This document shows, piece after piece, positions 53,243-62,374 of a stretch of DNA of 64,000 nucleotides; the first letter of the stretch is position 1; each line of letters begins with the position of its first letter. The DNA is from Sagittula sp048553715 (GTDB taxonomy: Bacteria; Pseudomonadota; Alphaproteobacteria; Rhodobacterales; Rhodobacteraceae), in the NCBI RefSeq assembly GCF_048553715.1, contig NZ_JBLZNC010000001.1, forward strand, positions 124,001 through 188,000, in the 5' to 3' direction. The notes beneath the pieces were generated by a model. That model had not been told where the DNA came from. It worked only from the letters and a program-made list of their open reading frames with translations, and did not search any database. The position numbers and the translations under genes are program-made.

Positions 53243-54409
53243 TTACAATTCCAGATAAGGTATGAGCTGACCGGCCTTCGCCGCAGGGGCATGAGGCGGA
53301 CGGATGGCGAGGACATTGGAACTTGCCAATACAGACAACAGCGAGGAATCCTGCCGCGGCGCGACAGTCAAACCTTCGGCGGTCTGCGTTGCCCTCATAT
53401 AGTGCTCTCTGGGTCCATTCTCCGGCAAGTCGGTCAGGGTGGGCGCACGTTTCCAGTTAGACGCTTCGCGGGGCAGGCCGAGCATGGATCTGATGACTGG
53501 AAGCACGAAGACATGGCCGCACACCATTGCCGAAACGGGATTACCGGGCAGGCCAATCATCATCGTGTCGCGTAACCGTCCGGACATTAGAGGTTTTCCG
53601 GGGCGCATTGCGACTTTATGAAAGCCCAGTTGCATGCCTAATGAGCGCGCGACAGGGGCAACCAGATCATAATCGCCGACAGATGCCCCCCCGATCGTAA
53701 TAATTAGGTCGCAGCCTTCGGCAAGAAAGAACGCTTGGCGGAGAGAGGCCTCGTTGTCTTTGGCAATGGGAAGGAGCTTTGGATCTGCTCCATTTTGCTG
53801 CAGCAACGCCATCAGGCCGAGTGCATTCGACGCGATGATCTGATCCGGTTTCGGGGCTTCACCGGGCATAACCAGTTCGTCGCCGGTGGAGATCAAGGCA
53901 ACCTGTGGACGCTTGGACACCGCCACGGTTTCGATATTCATGGCTGCAAGCAGGGCGATATCCTGCGGGGACAGGGTTTTTGGCGCTGGAAAAAGGTCGT
54001 TTTGGGCAAAATCCGCACCAATACTGCGGATATAGAGCGCGGTTTCAGGATTTTCGCGTATAGTTATATGCGTTCCGTCGCTTTGCGCATCTTCTTGAAT
54101 AACCACACGTGTTGCGCCTTCGGGAAGCGGTGCACCGGTGAAAATGCGAACCGTTTCCCCCTCCGAGACGCTCCCTTCAAAGCCATGGCCCGCAGAGCTC
54201 TCACCTATAATTTTCAATCGCTCTCCGGGCCGCGCAGAACTCACGGCATATCCATCCATGACGGAGCTATCAAAGGGCGGCTGATCGCGTTTCGCTCGCA
54301 CGGGATGTCGTAAAACCCGCCCCACGGCATTTCGCAAAGGAACAAACTCGACATCTTGGACTGTGGCCAAGGAGAACAGAGTCTCTAACGCTTCGTTGAC
54401 CGATATCAT
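53243..54409 (-). CDS. moeA: Molybdopterin molybdotransferase MoeA
   Basis: 388 residues. Inserts molybdate into adenylated molybdopterin, the last step of molybdenum cofactor synthesis. DSSVMDGYAV (residues 48-57 region), ALISTGDEL, TIGGASVGDYD and LPGNPVSAMVC are all typical. It overlaps moaC by four bases. Confidence 0.96.
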   Translation of the reverse strand: MISVNEALETLFSLATVQDVEFVPLRNAVGRVLRHPVRAKRDQPPFDSSVMDGYAVSSARPGERLKIIGESSAGHGFEGSVSEGETVRIFTGAPLPEGATRVVIQEDAQSDGTHITIRENPETALYIRSIGADFAQNDLFPAPKTLSPQDIALLAAMNIETVAVSKRPQVALISTGDELVMPGEAPKPDQIIASNALGLMALLQQNGADPKLLPIAKDNEASLRQAFFLAEGCDLIITIGGASVGDYDLVAPVARSLGMQLGFHKVAMRPGKPLMSGRLRDTMMIGLPGNPVSAMVCGHVFVLPVIRSMLGLPREASNWKRAPTLTDLPENGPREHYMRATQTAEGLTVAPRQDSSLLSVLASSNVLAIRPPHAPAAKAGQLIPYLEL

Positions 54410-54882
54410 GCGATTTCAAAGCGCCCGGATTTCCCACCGTCCTTCAAAACGACCCTAATGCCGCCAATTTCCATTGTCTTGTCGATGGCTTTCACCATGT
54501 CGTAGACTGTCAAAGCGCAGGTCGAAACAGCGGTAAGCGCTTCCATTTCGACGCCGGTTTGCCCTGTTGTTTTGACTGTGGCTGCAATTCGAATGCCTGG
54601 TAATTCCTCGTCCGGCGTCATATCGATTGTCACTTTCGAGATCGCGAGAGGGTGACATAGAGGGATAAGATCCGGTGTTTTTTTCGCGCCCATGATGCCG
54701 GCGAGGCGTGCCACACCTATGACATCACCCTTTTTAGCCTGTCCGGAAGTGATGACCGAAAATGTCTCCGGCGACATTTTGATCCAACCTGTCGCTGTGG
54801 CAACACGTGCGGTCGAGGGCTTTTCGGACACGTCCACCATATGCGCGGCGCCTGAATCGTCGAAATGGGTCAGTCCGGTCAT
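54406..54882 (-). CDS. moaC: Cyclic pyranopterin monophosphate synthase MoaC
   Basis: 158 residues. Second enzyme of molybdenum cofactor synthesis. Motifs LIPLCHPLAISKV and TGVEMEALTAVSTCALTVYDMVKA region, with catalytic Lys in IKMSPET and DKTMEIGGIRV. It lies six bases after the trpC stop. Confidence 0.96.
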   Translation of the reverse strand: MTGLTHFDDSGAAHMVDVSEKPSTARVATATGWIKMSPETFSVITSGQAKKGDVIGVARLAGIMGAKKTPDLIPLCHPLAISKVTIDMTPDEELPGIRIAATVKTTGQTGVEMEALTAVSTCALTVYDMVKAIDKTMEIGGIRVVLKDGGKSGRFEIA

Positions 54883-54888
54883 ATCGTC

Positions 54889-55692
54889 TTACACCATTAC
54901 TGGATTTTTCAGCAGGGTTTCAGTCGCTTTCTGCACGTTCTCTTGTCTCATAAGGCTTTCACCAATCAAAAATGCACGTGCATTGTATTTCGCCATTTCG
55001 GCCAAATCGGTAGCGTCGGTCAATCCGGACTCCGAGATCAAAAGACGATCTGCCGGGATGTTCTTGGAAAGAGTGCGCGTTGTCTCCAGCGTGGTTTCAA
55101 AAGTCTTGAGATTGCGGTTGTTCACACCGATCAACTGGGATTTCAGGCGCAGCGCCCGGTCCAGTTCCGCCTGGTCGTGCACCTCAATCAATGCATCCAT
55201 TCCCCAATGGGCGGCGGCATCTTCGAGTTCAGCCGCCTGACTGTCGGAAACGCTGGCCATGATGATCAATATACAGTCAGCTCCCAAGGCGCGCGCCTCG
55301 GCTACTTGGTAAGTATCGTACATAAAATCTTTACGCAGGGCAGGCAGGTCTGTCGCCGACCGTGCCTCGGTCAGGAACGGTTTAGCACCTTGAAACGACG
55401 GCGTGTCTGTCAGGACTGAAAGGCAGGTCGCGCCGCCTGCTTCATAAGCCTTTGCCAAGGTAGCAGGATCGAAATCCTCACGGATCAACCCTTTGGATGG
55501 GCTTGCTTTTTTCACTTCTGCGATCAGCCCGTATCCCGTTTCGCAGGCGGCGACCAATGATGAAGCGAAGGGGCGCACGGGACTTGCAGACTTGGCCTCT
55601 GCCTCGATCTGAGACATCGGCCGGGCTTGCTTGTCGGCAGCCACTTCCTCGAGCTTGTATGCTTTGATCTTGTCTAGGATCGTATGGGTCAT
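54889..55692 (-). CDS. trpC: Indole-3-glycerol phosphate synthase
   Basis: 267 residues. TIM-barrel enzyme of tryptophan synthesis. AEVKKASPSKGLIREDFDP (about residues 57-75), LRKDFMYDTYQV and LIGVNNRNLKTFE are typical catalytic segments. It overlaps ung by four bases and stays in one frame cluster with trpD and trpG. trpF, trpB and trpA are not here. Confidence 0.97.
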   Translation of the reverse strand: MTHTILDKIKAYKLEEVAADKQARPMSQIEAEAKSASPVRPFASSLVAACETGYGLIAEVKKASPSKGLIREDFDPATLAKAYEAGGATCLSVLTDTPSFQGAKPFLTEARSATDLPALRKDFMYDTYQVAEARALGADCILIIMASVSDSQAAELEDAAAHWGMDALIEVHDQAELDRALRLKSQLIGVNNRNLKTFETTLETTRTLSKNIPADRLLISESGLTDATDLAEMAKYNARAFLIGESLMRQENVQKATETLLKNPVMV

Positions 55693-56336
55693 TGGGCCTC
55701 TCCGGTCCAGTTGATCGGGGTTTGGCCTTGGGTTCTAAGCCAGTCGTTGATCCGCGAAAAGGGGCGGGAGCCGAAAAATCCACGCCGCGCCGATAGCGGG
55801 GAAGGATGCGCGCTTTCGAGAACCATATGCTCGGATCCGTGTATATTGTTCGCAAAAGACTGCGCGTGCCTGCCCCACAAAAGGAACGCGGTTGGGTGCT
55901 TGGATACTTCCTGTATGACCTGGCGAGCCAATGAACCCCATCCTATGCGAGCATGGCCGCCGGCTTTTCCAGCAGGTACGGTTAGCGCTGTATTCAGCAA
56001 CAACACGCCCTGTTCGGCCCAGAACGTTAAATCACCGTTGCTTGGGCAAGACCCCAGATCCGATTGCAGTTCTGCGTAGATGTTGGCAAGCGATCGAGGC
56101 AGTGGAGAGACCTCGGGTGCGACCGAGAAGGCAAGGCCATTGGCATGTCCGGGCGTCGGGTAGGGGTCTTGTCCTAGAATGACAACCCGCGTTTTCTCCG
56201 GCGGACAGGCTTCTAGAGCAGAAAATCGTACGTCAGCAGGAGGCAGAATATCGGAGTTTTCTGCAAGTTCCCCTGCAATTGTAGGGAAATCCTGCTCGAA
56301 AAACGGCAGATGCGACCAAGCTTTGGGCGGGGTCAT
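55689..56336 (-). CDS. ung: Uracil-DNA glycosylase, family 1
   Basis: 215 residues. Removes uracil from DNA. The catalytic water-activating motif reads GQDPYPTPGHANGLAFSV (usual is GQDPYHGPGQ), and the DNA-binding loop is HPSPLSARRGFFGSRPFS with its His. The Y-to-P change after GQDPY keeps the catalytic Asp. Its start overlaps trpD and its end overlaps trpC by four bases each, so a DNA repair gene is embedded in the trp operon. Confidence 0.9.
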   Translation of the reverse strand: MTPPKAWSHLPFFEQDFPTIAGELAENSDILPPADVRFSALEACPPEKTRVVILGQDPYPTPGHANGLAFSVAPEVSPLPRSLANIYAELQSDLGSCPSNGDLTFWAEQGVLLLNTALTVPAGKAGGHARIGWGSLARQVIQEVSKHPTAFLLWGRHAQSFANNIHGSEHMVLESAHPSPLSARRGFFGSRPFSRINDWLRTQGQTPINWTGEAQ

Positions 56337-57349
56337 GCGCCAGTCGTCGCGCGTGCCAATCCGCGAACCTTGGCCAAGGCCGATCCGTTGTCGATCGCCT
56401 CTGCCGCTATTGTGACGCCTTCTTTCAGGTCCGGTGCTTTGCCCGCTATGGTCAACGCGGCCGCTGCATTCAGCAAAACAGCATCACGGTACGCGGATCG
56501 GCTTCCATGAAACAGGTCCCGCATGGCTTGACCGTTTTCTTCAGGCGAGCCGCCGATAATTGCTTCGAAAGGATGGACGGGAAGCCCCGCGTCCTCCGGA
56601 TGAATTTCGATCTCTCGGACCTGGCCATTTTCCAATGCGGCGACCCAGCTAAGCCCGGTAATCGTTAACTCATCCGTGCCGTCTGAGCCATGAACCAACC
56701 AAGCGCGCTCGGAGCCGAGTTGCATCAAAACTTCAGCCATCGGGCGTATCAGATCTCTTGAAAACGCGCCGGTCAATTGACGTTTGACCCCGGCTGGGTT
56801 TGTCAAAGGCCCCAAGATATTGAAGATTGTGCGCGTCGCCAGCTCGGCGCGTACGGGACCTACATGCGCCATAGCAGGGTGATGCATGGGCGCCATCATA
56901 AAGCAAATGCCAACATCTGTTAATGCCGCCTCGACCCGGTCTGCGGATAGCATCACATCAATTCCCATCTGCGCCAGCGCATCGGCTGAACCGGATTTTG
57001 ACGACAGGTTGCGATTTCCGTGTTTCGCGACAGTGACGCCCGCACCCGCGACCACGAATGCGGTCGCGGTTGATATGTTAAGGGTTCCTTTTCCATCCCC
57101 GCCGGTTCCGACAATGTCCATTGCCCCTGCTGGCGCGCGGACAGTCTTACATTTTGCGCGCATAACAGATGCCGCGGCCGCGTATTCGTCAACGGTTTCA
57201 CCGCGGGTTCTCAAAGCCATGAGAAGACCGCCGATTTGGGCAGGGGTTGCTTCGCCTTCAAACAGGATCGTAAAGGCGCGTTCAGCCTCTTCTCGTGTGA
57301 GCGCACGGTCGGCCGCTGTGCCGATCAAGGGTCTTAGATCGTTGCTCAT
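56333..57349 (-). CDS. trpD: Anthranilate phosphoribosyltransferase
   Basis: 338 residues. Second step of tryptophan synthesis. DIVGTGGDGKGTLNISTA (about residues 79-96), VTVAKHGNRNLSSKSGSADAL and MHHPAMAHVGPVRAELATRTIFN are typical. Overlaps trpG and ung by four bases. Confidence 0.97.
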   Translation of the reverse strand: MSNDLRPLIGTAADRALTREEAERAFTILFEGEATPAQIGGLLMALRTRGETVDEYAAAASVMRAKCKTVRAPAGAMDIVGTGGDGKGTLNISTATAFVVAGAGVTVAKHGNRNLSSKSGSADALAQMGIDVMLSADRVEAALTDVGICFMMAPMHHPAMAHVGPVRAELATRTIFNILGPLTNPAGVKRQLTGAFSRDLIRPMAEVLMQLGSERAWLVHGSDGTDELTITGLSWVAALENGQVREIEIHPEDAGLPVHPFEAIIGGSPEENGQAMRDLFHGSRSAYRDAVLLNAAAALTIAGKAPDLKEGVTIAAEAIDNGSALAKVRGLARATTGA

Positions 57350-57927
57350 GCCGTTACCTTAAGGAATTCTAGAAAGTTCTGAAGCATCGCATGGCCATGC
57401 TCGGACGCGATGCTTTCGGGGTGGAATTGCACACCGTGAATCGGTAGTGTTTTGTGCTGCAGACCCATTATGGTCCCATCTTCAAGTTCGGCTGTGATCT
57501 CGAGATCGTCTGGCAGCGTTTCGCGATCTACGACCAGACTATGGTACCGGGTTGCAGCAAGAGGGGAGGGAAGGCCCGCGAACACGGATTTGCCGTCATG
57601 CAGGATCTGCCCCATCTTTCCGTGCACGATTTCGGTATGCCGCTGCACAGTTCCGCCGAATACTTGGCCAATGGTCTGATGCCCAAGACAAACGCCAAAC
57701 AGAGGTGTTTCGGTCTCGGCAGCAGCCTCGGTAATGGCGCAGCAAATTCCCGACTGAGACGGCGTTCCCGGACCCGGTGACAAAACAATCCCGGAAGGTT
57801 TTAACGCCATCGCTTGCTGTACATCAATCGCATCATTGCGCCAGACTTCTACCTCAGCGCCGAGTTCACCCAGAAAATGAACAAGATTGTAGGTAAAGCT
57901 GTCGTAGTTATCGATCAGAAGCAGCAT
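57346..57927 (-). CDS. trpG: Anthranilate synthase glutamine amidotransferase subunit
   Basis: 193 residues. Class I amidotransferase that supplies ammonia to TrpE. Catalytic Cys in FGVCLGHQTIG, with His and Glu in the C-terminal HPESIASEHG. The first gene of this minus-strand run; trpE is not adjacent and must lie elsewhere or further upstream of the divergent gene. Confidence 0.97.
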   Translation of the reverse strand: MLLLIDNYDSFTYNLVHFLGELGAEVEVWRNDAIDVQQAMALKPSGIVLSPGPGTPSQSGICCAITEAAAETETPLFGVCLGHQTIGQVFGGTVQRHTEIVHGKMGQILHDGKSVFAGLPSPLAATRYHSLVVDRETLPDDLEITAELEDGTIMGLQHKTLPIHGVQFHPESIASEHGHAMLQNFLEFLKVTA

Positions 57928-58027
57928 TGCTGGCCTTTCAAGGTTGATCTGGACTGGCGGGCGCGGCCCACGTCGCGGTATACATGCGCAGGCGCCGCTC
58001 GGGAGGTCAAGTGGCGGAGATAAAGCG

Positions 58028-58051
58028 CTGTTCGGATGGCGAAACGAACAG
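58028..58051. promoter_or_regulatory. Inverted repeat in the trpG/deacetylase divergent promoter region
   Basis: ctgttcg (58028-58034) and cgaacag (58045-58051) are 7-base inverted arms ten bases apart, next to the -10-like gataaaat on the plus strand. A candidate operator in the 159-base gap between divergent starts. Confidence 0.3.
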
Positions 58052-58086
58052 TTCGATAAAATGCGCACGATGGGAGCACAGGCAAG

Positions 58087-59493
58087 ATGGCACGTGGTTT
58101 TTTGTCCGGAATTCTATGCGGAACGGCAGTGACTGCAATCGGGGCAGGGGCGTTGTCATTGTCGACTGACCGGTTGGAGATGCCCACGAGGGATGCAACG
58201 GCCGCCATGTCCGGCTCGGTTTTGTCAGACGCCACTGAGCAGTCCGCAGCTCCAGTGATAGGAGAGGACAGTTCACCAACGCCCGACGATCAAACCTCGT
58301 TAGGCGCCGCGTCTGAGCCTGAAACCACAGTAATACTAGATGATATGCCTGAAACTGTGCAGGAAGTGCCCGAAATAGAGGCTGAACTGCCTGAACCCCT
58401 TAGCGACGATGCTGAGATTGTTCAGGAAAAGCCGGTTTCCATTCCCGATTTGACCGCCGGGGACAGTGAACCTCTAGCGGTTGAGGCGCCCGCGCCAGAG
58501 CCTGAGACACAAAGCGAGCCTAGCGGTCTTGCTTCTGTTCCCGAGCAAGATCTACCGTTGGAAGAGGCTCCTGTCGCAGATGAGGAGGTCGCTGAGACAG
58601 AACCCGCGCCATTGCCCGATGTCGTCGCCGACAGTGCTCCGGAGGTGTCAACAGCGTCTGATCCGGCTGCGCCGCGTATCGGGAATGCGGTTCAACCCCT
58701 CACTGACCGCACACCAGCTGTGCCTCAGGGGCGGCTTCCCTCCATCGTGCAGGCAGTGCCGGAAAACAGTGAAGATAGCGCGGCGCTGCCAGAAGCATTT
58801 TCTGGAGACAGCCCCTTGGTGCGGTTTGCCTCGCCCTTCACACCGGAGGACGACGTGCCACGGATGGCAATTGTTTTGATCGACGACGGATCCGGGCCGA
58901 TGGGACCGGCTGAGCTTGAAACTTTTCCGTTCCCTGTGACTTTTGCCGTCGATCCCAGCCATCCAAATGCGGCAGAAGTGGCCAAGGGCTATCGGCAGCG
59001 CGGCTTTGAGGTTCTTGCTTTGGCGCGTTTGCCGGAAGGGGCGGAACCGACAGACGTTGAAGTGTCGTTAAATGGTGTGCTCGATACCGTCCCAGAGGCG
59101 GTGGGCGTTCTGGAGACGCCGGGTGGAAGCCTCCAACAGAGCCGGGAAGTTTCCGCACAGGCTACGGCGTTTTTGGGCGCGTCCGGTCACGGTATGGTCA
59201 TGATGCCGAAAGGGCTGAATACCGCGCAGAAACTGGCGCTGAAAGAAGGCGTGCCCTCCGTATCTGTTTTCCGCGACCTCGACAGCGACGGGCAAGATCA
59301 GGCAGCCATTCGTCGCACATTGGATCAGGCGTCTTTCCGGGCCCGCCAAGATGGGGGGGCTGTGATGTTGGGACGCATCCGCGCCGATACGGTGTCCGCG
59401 CTCTTGTTGTGGGGGCTGCAAGATCGCGGCAACACGATCACTCTGGTGCCGATCTCCACAATCTTAAAGGAAACGGTTGAGCCACCGACCTAA
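58087..59493 (+). CDS. Divergent polysaccharide deacetylase (YibQ/DUF610 family)
   Basis: 468 residues. One N-terminal membrane anchor or signal (about residues 5-25), then a long Pro/Glu/Ser-rich linker (about 35-240), and a C-terminal NodB-like fold (about 255-465: PRMAIVLIDDGSGPMG, FAVDPSHPNAAEVAKGYRQRG, GASGHGMVMMPKGLN). Family members are envelope proteins of uncertain activity. It is divergent from trpG; in some Rhodobacter relatives a yibQ-type gene is close to trp genes. Confidence 0.85.
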   Translation: MARGFLSGILCGTAVTAIGAGALSLSTDRLEMPTRDATAAMSGSVLSDATEQSAAPVIGEDSSPTPDDQTSLGAASEPETTVILDDMPETVQEVPEIEAELPEPLSDDAEIVQEKPVSIPDLTAGDSEPLAVEAPAPEPETQSEPSGLASVPEQDLPLEEAPVADEEVAETEPAPLPDVVADSAPEVSTASDPAAPRIGNAVQPLTDRTPAVPQGRLPSIVQAVPENSEDSAALPEAFSGDSPLVRFASPFTPEDDVPRMAIVLIDDGSGPMGPAELETFPFPVTFAVDPSHPNAAEVAKGYRQRGFEVLALARLPEGAEPTDVEVSLNGVLDTVPEAVGVLETPGGSLQQSREVSAQATAFLGASGHGMVMMPKGLNTAQKLALKEGVPSVSVFRDLDSDGQDQAAIRRTLDQASFRARQDGGAVMLGRIRADTVSALLLWGLQDRGNTITLVPISTILKETVEPPT

Positions 59494-60149
59494 TTGTCGG
59501 ACACCCATTTTTCCAGAATTCGTGCCAAATCACCGTAGCCGGTGAACCGTCTTTCGAAATTCAGCCCCATCCGGTGAGCCGCGGCCTGTGCCTTTCCGGT
59601 CAGCTCGGGATCTTCGGTCTGAGCGAGGTAAACAACCGTCTGATAATGTCCGAAGTACATCGGCAGTAGCTCGGGGTGCCGGTCCAGCCCGAGGGGTTTC
59701 CAAACGAAGGTCTCAAACTGACGGGCCAAGAAATCGGTCAAGTAGAAACTGGTGATTTCGTCGCGCGCTTCAAACTGCGTGATTCCATCGAAAAAGGCGT
59801 AGCAATGAGGGCCCGCCACCATTTCGACGCCGAGGTCCGCGCAGGCCGCTGCCAAGGTTCCCCCAGTCCCGCAATCCGCATATACGATGAAAATTTTATC
59901 GTATTTGGATCTATGTTGGACAACAGAGGCTTGAACCGCTGCAGTGATCCGTTCGGGGTGGTTGTGGAGAATTGCCGGCAGACAAGTGACGTCCACCGTG
60001 TCCCAGCCGTTCAACTTGATGAGAGACAGGATCTCACGGGCTAAAGCGCCGCAGGCTATGAGCAGCAACCTTCCCGAACCGCGGGCGCGAAGCCCACAAT
60101 CTGTCAGTCGCTGATCGTCAAGTGTGTGGTCAGAAGGAATGGTCGTCAT
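59490..60149 (-). CDS. DUF1638 family protein
   Basis: 219 residues from the ATG at 60149. The family has no known function. Visible marks include LLIACGALAREIL (about residues 28-40), DKIFIVYADCGTGGTLAAACA with a conserved Cys, and FYLTDFLARQFETFVW. Members are often encoded near corrinoid-dependent methyltransferase genes, and a corrinoid protein gene lies just upstream here. It overlaps the 58-residue membrane protein gene by 20 bases. Confidence 0.75.
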   Translation of the reverse strand: MTTIPSDHTLDDQRLTDCGLRARGSGRLLLIACGALAREILSLIKLNGWDTVDVTCLPAILHNHPERITAAVQASVVQHRSKYDKIFIVYADCGTGGTLAAACADLGVEMVAGPHCYAFFDGITQFEARDEITSFYLTDFLARQFETFVWKPLGLDRHPELLPMYFGHYQTVVYLAQTEDPELTGKAQAAAHRMGLNFERRFTGYGDLARILEKWVSDN

Positions 60150-60306
60150 GGTGGGGCATCGGCGCGGCCGCCCATCGCGCGATGGCAATCACCACCAAAA
60201 CGACAGCCGCAAAGGTCAAAGAACCCCAGTTGACGAACGCCCATCCGGCGAAAATCAAGGCGACCAAGCCGGACAAAACCAAAAGGGCGAAAGACGTGAC
60301 AGGCAT
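60130..60306 (-). CDS. Small 58-residue two-helix membrane protein
   Basis: A short gene on the minus strand with ATG at 60306 and stop at 60130: start MPVTSFALLVLSGLVALIFA, one Trp-containing turn, then a second hydrophobic helix and a C-terminal PHHDDHSF that is His/Asp-rich. Two membrane helices joined by a short hinge. A good ribosome binding site (agaggaga) lies before the ATG. It lies between the corrinoid protein gene and the DUF1638 gene in the same direction. I know no family. The His/Asp tail could bind metal. Confidence 0.55.
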   Translation of the reverse strand: MPVTSFALLVLSGLVALIFAGWAFVNWGSLTFAAVVLVVIAIARWAAAPMPHHDDHSF

Positions 60307-60350
60307 ACCGTTCTCCTCTGCTACATAGTATGGGGCACATACGGAGAAAG

Positions 60351-60378
60351 TAAAAGGCCCCGCGCATTTGCCGGAGCC
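60351..60378 (-). terminator. Terminator after the corrinoid-protein gene
   Basis: On the minus strand the RNA folds as ggctccg/cggggcc (one G-U) with a 9-base loop, followed by tttta. It separates the corrinoid gene from the small membrane protein gene, so the latter is probably started from its own promoter or by readthrough. Confidence 0.6.
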
Positions 60379-60403
60379 CTATCTGAAGTATTTGTGACCG
60401 TAA

Positions 60404-61114
60404 TCAGGCGCCGCCGCCGGCCATTTGATTGTGCTTGCGACTGATGAATTCCTTAGCGGTTTCCACAGCAACCGCAGCGTCACGGCAGTATGCGTCCGCA
60501 CCGATGGCCTTCCCGAACTCTTCATTCAGGGGCGCGCCACCGACCAGAACGATATAGTCGTCACGAATACCCTGTTCGACCATCGTATCGATGACAACCT
60601 TCATATACGGCATGGTCGTGGTCAGCAGGGCGGACATTCCAAGAATATCGGCCTCTTCGCGGGCAATCGCCTCGAGGTAGGATTCTACAGGGTTGTTGAT
60701 CCCAAGATCGACCACGTCGAAGCCCGCGCCTTCCATCATCATGGAGACAAGGTTTTTGCCGATATCGTGAATGTCGCCTTTCACAGTGCCAATGACCATT
60801 TTGCCCTGTTTCGGGGCACCGGTCTCGGCCAGCAGCGGTTTCAGGATGGCCATGCCGCCCTTCATCGCATTTGCGGCCAGCAAAACCTCTGGGACGAAAA
60901 GAATCCCGTCGCGGAAGTCGTGACCCACGATCGTCATACCGCCGACCAGGGCCTTGGTCAGGATATCGTAGGGTTGCCATCCGCGTTCGAGCAGGATGTT
61001 TACGCCTTCCTCAATCTCTTCCTTCAGACCGTCATAGAGGTCGTCGAACATCTGTTGAACAAGTTCCTCGTCATCGAGTTCGGAGAGGATGATATCGTCT
61101 TCTTCATCAGACAT
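60404..61114 (-). CDS. Corrinoid (B12)-binding protein, MtbC/MetH-domain-like
   Basis: 236 residues. A helical cap (about residues 1-95, DILTKALVGGMTIVGHDFRDGILFVPEVLLAANAM) followed by a B12-binding Rossmann domain with the lower-ligand motif DIHDIGKNLV (about 133-142; His is the cobalt ligand) and later SALLTTT and VGGAPLN. This is the methyl-carrier module that in full-length MetH sits between the homocysteine and folate domains. With the homocysteine methyltransferase gene 1.3 kb away it probably forms part of a split methionine synthase. ATG at 61114. Confidence 0.9.
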   Translation of the reverse strand: MSDEEDDIILSELDDEELVQQMFDDLYDGLKEEIEEGVNILLERGWQPYDILTKALVGGMTIVGHDFRDGILFVPEVLLAANAMKGGMAILKPLLAETGAPKQGKMVIGTVKGDIHDIGKNLVSMMMEGAGFDVVDLGINNPVESYLEAIAREEADILGMSALLTTTMPYMKVVIDTMVEQGIRDDYIVLVGGAPLNEEFGKAIGADAYCRDAAVAVETAKEFISRKHNQMAGGGA

Positions 61115-61283
61115 GGCGCGATTCCCTGTGTCGGTCTTCTGGGCGTAACCCATTGAGCGATTACTCGGCATTAAGCGCCATCGTCAATTGTTGCTTTGCG
61201 ACATTGCACATGGGCATTCCGACGTATCGCGCGATTATTATACAGCGTTTGTAAATGTTCGCTTAATGTTCTATATGTATTGG

Positions 61284-62369
61284 ATGGAACAGAGCGACAG
61301 GATATTGGAACAGGAACGCCGGCGCGGACGTGGTGCATTGACTTGCGCGCCGGGTCGGTTCGAACGGCATGATCGGGTGGCAGTTCAGGACGGGTGGGAC
61401 ATCGCGGAGGAGCTCACGCCACTGCGCACTGAAATTAGGGAGGAACGGGCACGGTCAATCATTAACTACGTTTCTTCTCCGGATCTCCCGTTTGACCGTT
61501 CCATTAACCCGTTTCGCGGGTGTGAGCATGGATGTGTTTACTGTTTCGCGCGACCAAGCCACGCCTATATGGGAATGTCGCCGGGTCTGGATTTTGAAAC
61601 CCGTTTGACGGTGCGACGCAACGCGCCGGAGCAATTGGCCAAAGAACTGTCTCGGCCCGGCTATAAGGTCGCGCCGATTGCGATCGGCACAAACACGGAC
61701 CCCTATCAGCCCGTCGAGCGCGATGAGGGGGTCATGAGGGCTTGCCTTGAGGTGCTGGCAGACCACCAGCATCCGGTGGCGATTGTCACCAAAGGGGCAA
61801 TGATTGAACGTGACTTGGACATCCTCGCGCCGATGGCGGAGGCGGGATTGGTGCGGGTTGGCATCTCTGTCACCAGTCTGGATGCAAAACTATCGCGCCG
61901 GATGGAGCCTCGGTGCCCTTCGCCGCAACGACGACTTCAAACTATTGAACAGTTGGTCGAGGCGGGCATCCCTGTCCGCGTTATGGCATCTCCGTTGGTG
62001 CCGGGATTAACGGATCACGAACTGGAACAGATCATAGAGCGTGCGGCGGAGGCGGGGGCGACATCGGCCAGCTACATCATGCTGCGCCTGCCTCGGGAAG
62101 TCGCTGGCCTTTGGGAGGACTGGCTCAAGCATCACTATCCCAATCGATTTAATCGCGTGATGGGTCATCTGCGCGACATGCACGGCGGCGCAGTCTATTC
62201 GGCCCAGTGGCATAAACGTATGCGGGGCGAAGGAAGCTACGCCGATCTGATCGCGCAACGTTTTCGTCGTGTTATCCGACGTTTAGGGATAGATGCGGCT
62301 CAGCCGGCGCTGCGGTGCGATCTGTTTCGCATTCCTCCGCGCACCGGCGATCAACTTGATTTGTTCTGA
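61284..62369 (+). CDS. PA0069-family radical SAM protein
   Basis: 361 residues. The [4Fe-4S] motif is CEHGCVYCFARP (CxxxCxxC). The surrounding INPFRGCEHGCVYCFARPSHAY and GTNTDPYQPVERDEGVMR are diagnostic of the PA0069 group, related to spore photoproduct lyase-like radical SAM proteins but of unknown reaction. The start is uncertain: the frame is open to 61188, and MEQSDRILE at 61284 is chosen for family length although no clear ribosome binding site is seen. Divergent from the corrinoid gene, convergent with the homocysteine methyltransferase gene with five bases between stops. Confidence 0.85.
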   Translation: MEQSDRILEQERRRGRGALTCAPGRFERHDRVAVQDGWDIAEELTPLRTEIREERARSIINYVSSPDLPFDRSINPFRGCEHGCVYCFARPSHAYMGMSPGLDFETRLTVRRNAPEQLAKELSRPGYKVAPIAIGTNTDPYQPVERDEGVMRACLEVLADHQHPVAIVTKGAMIERDLDILAPMAEAGLVRVGISVTSLDAKLSRRMEPRCPSPQRRLQTIEQLVEAGIPVRVMASPLVPGLTDHELEQIIERAAEAGATSASYIMLRLPREVAGLWEDWLKHHYPNRFNRVMGHLRDMHGGAVYSAQWHKRMRGEGSYADLIAQRFRRVIRRLGIDAAQPALRCDLFRIPPRTGDQLDLF

Positions 62370-62374
62370 CCCGT

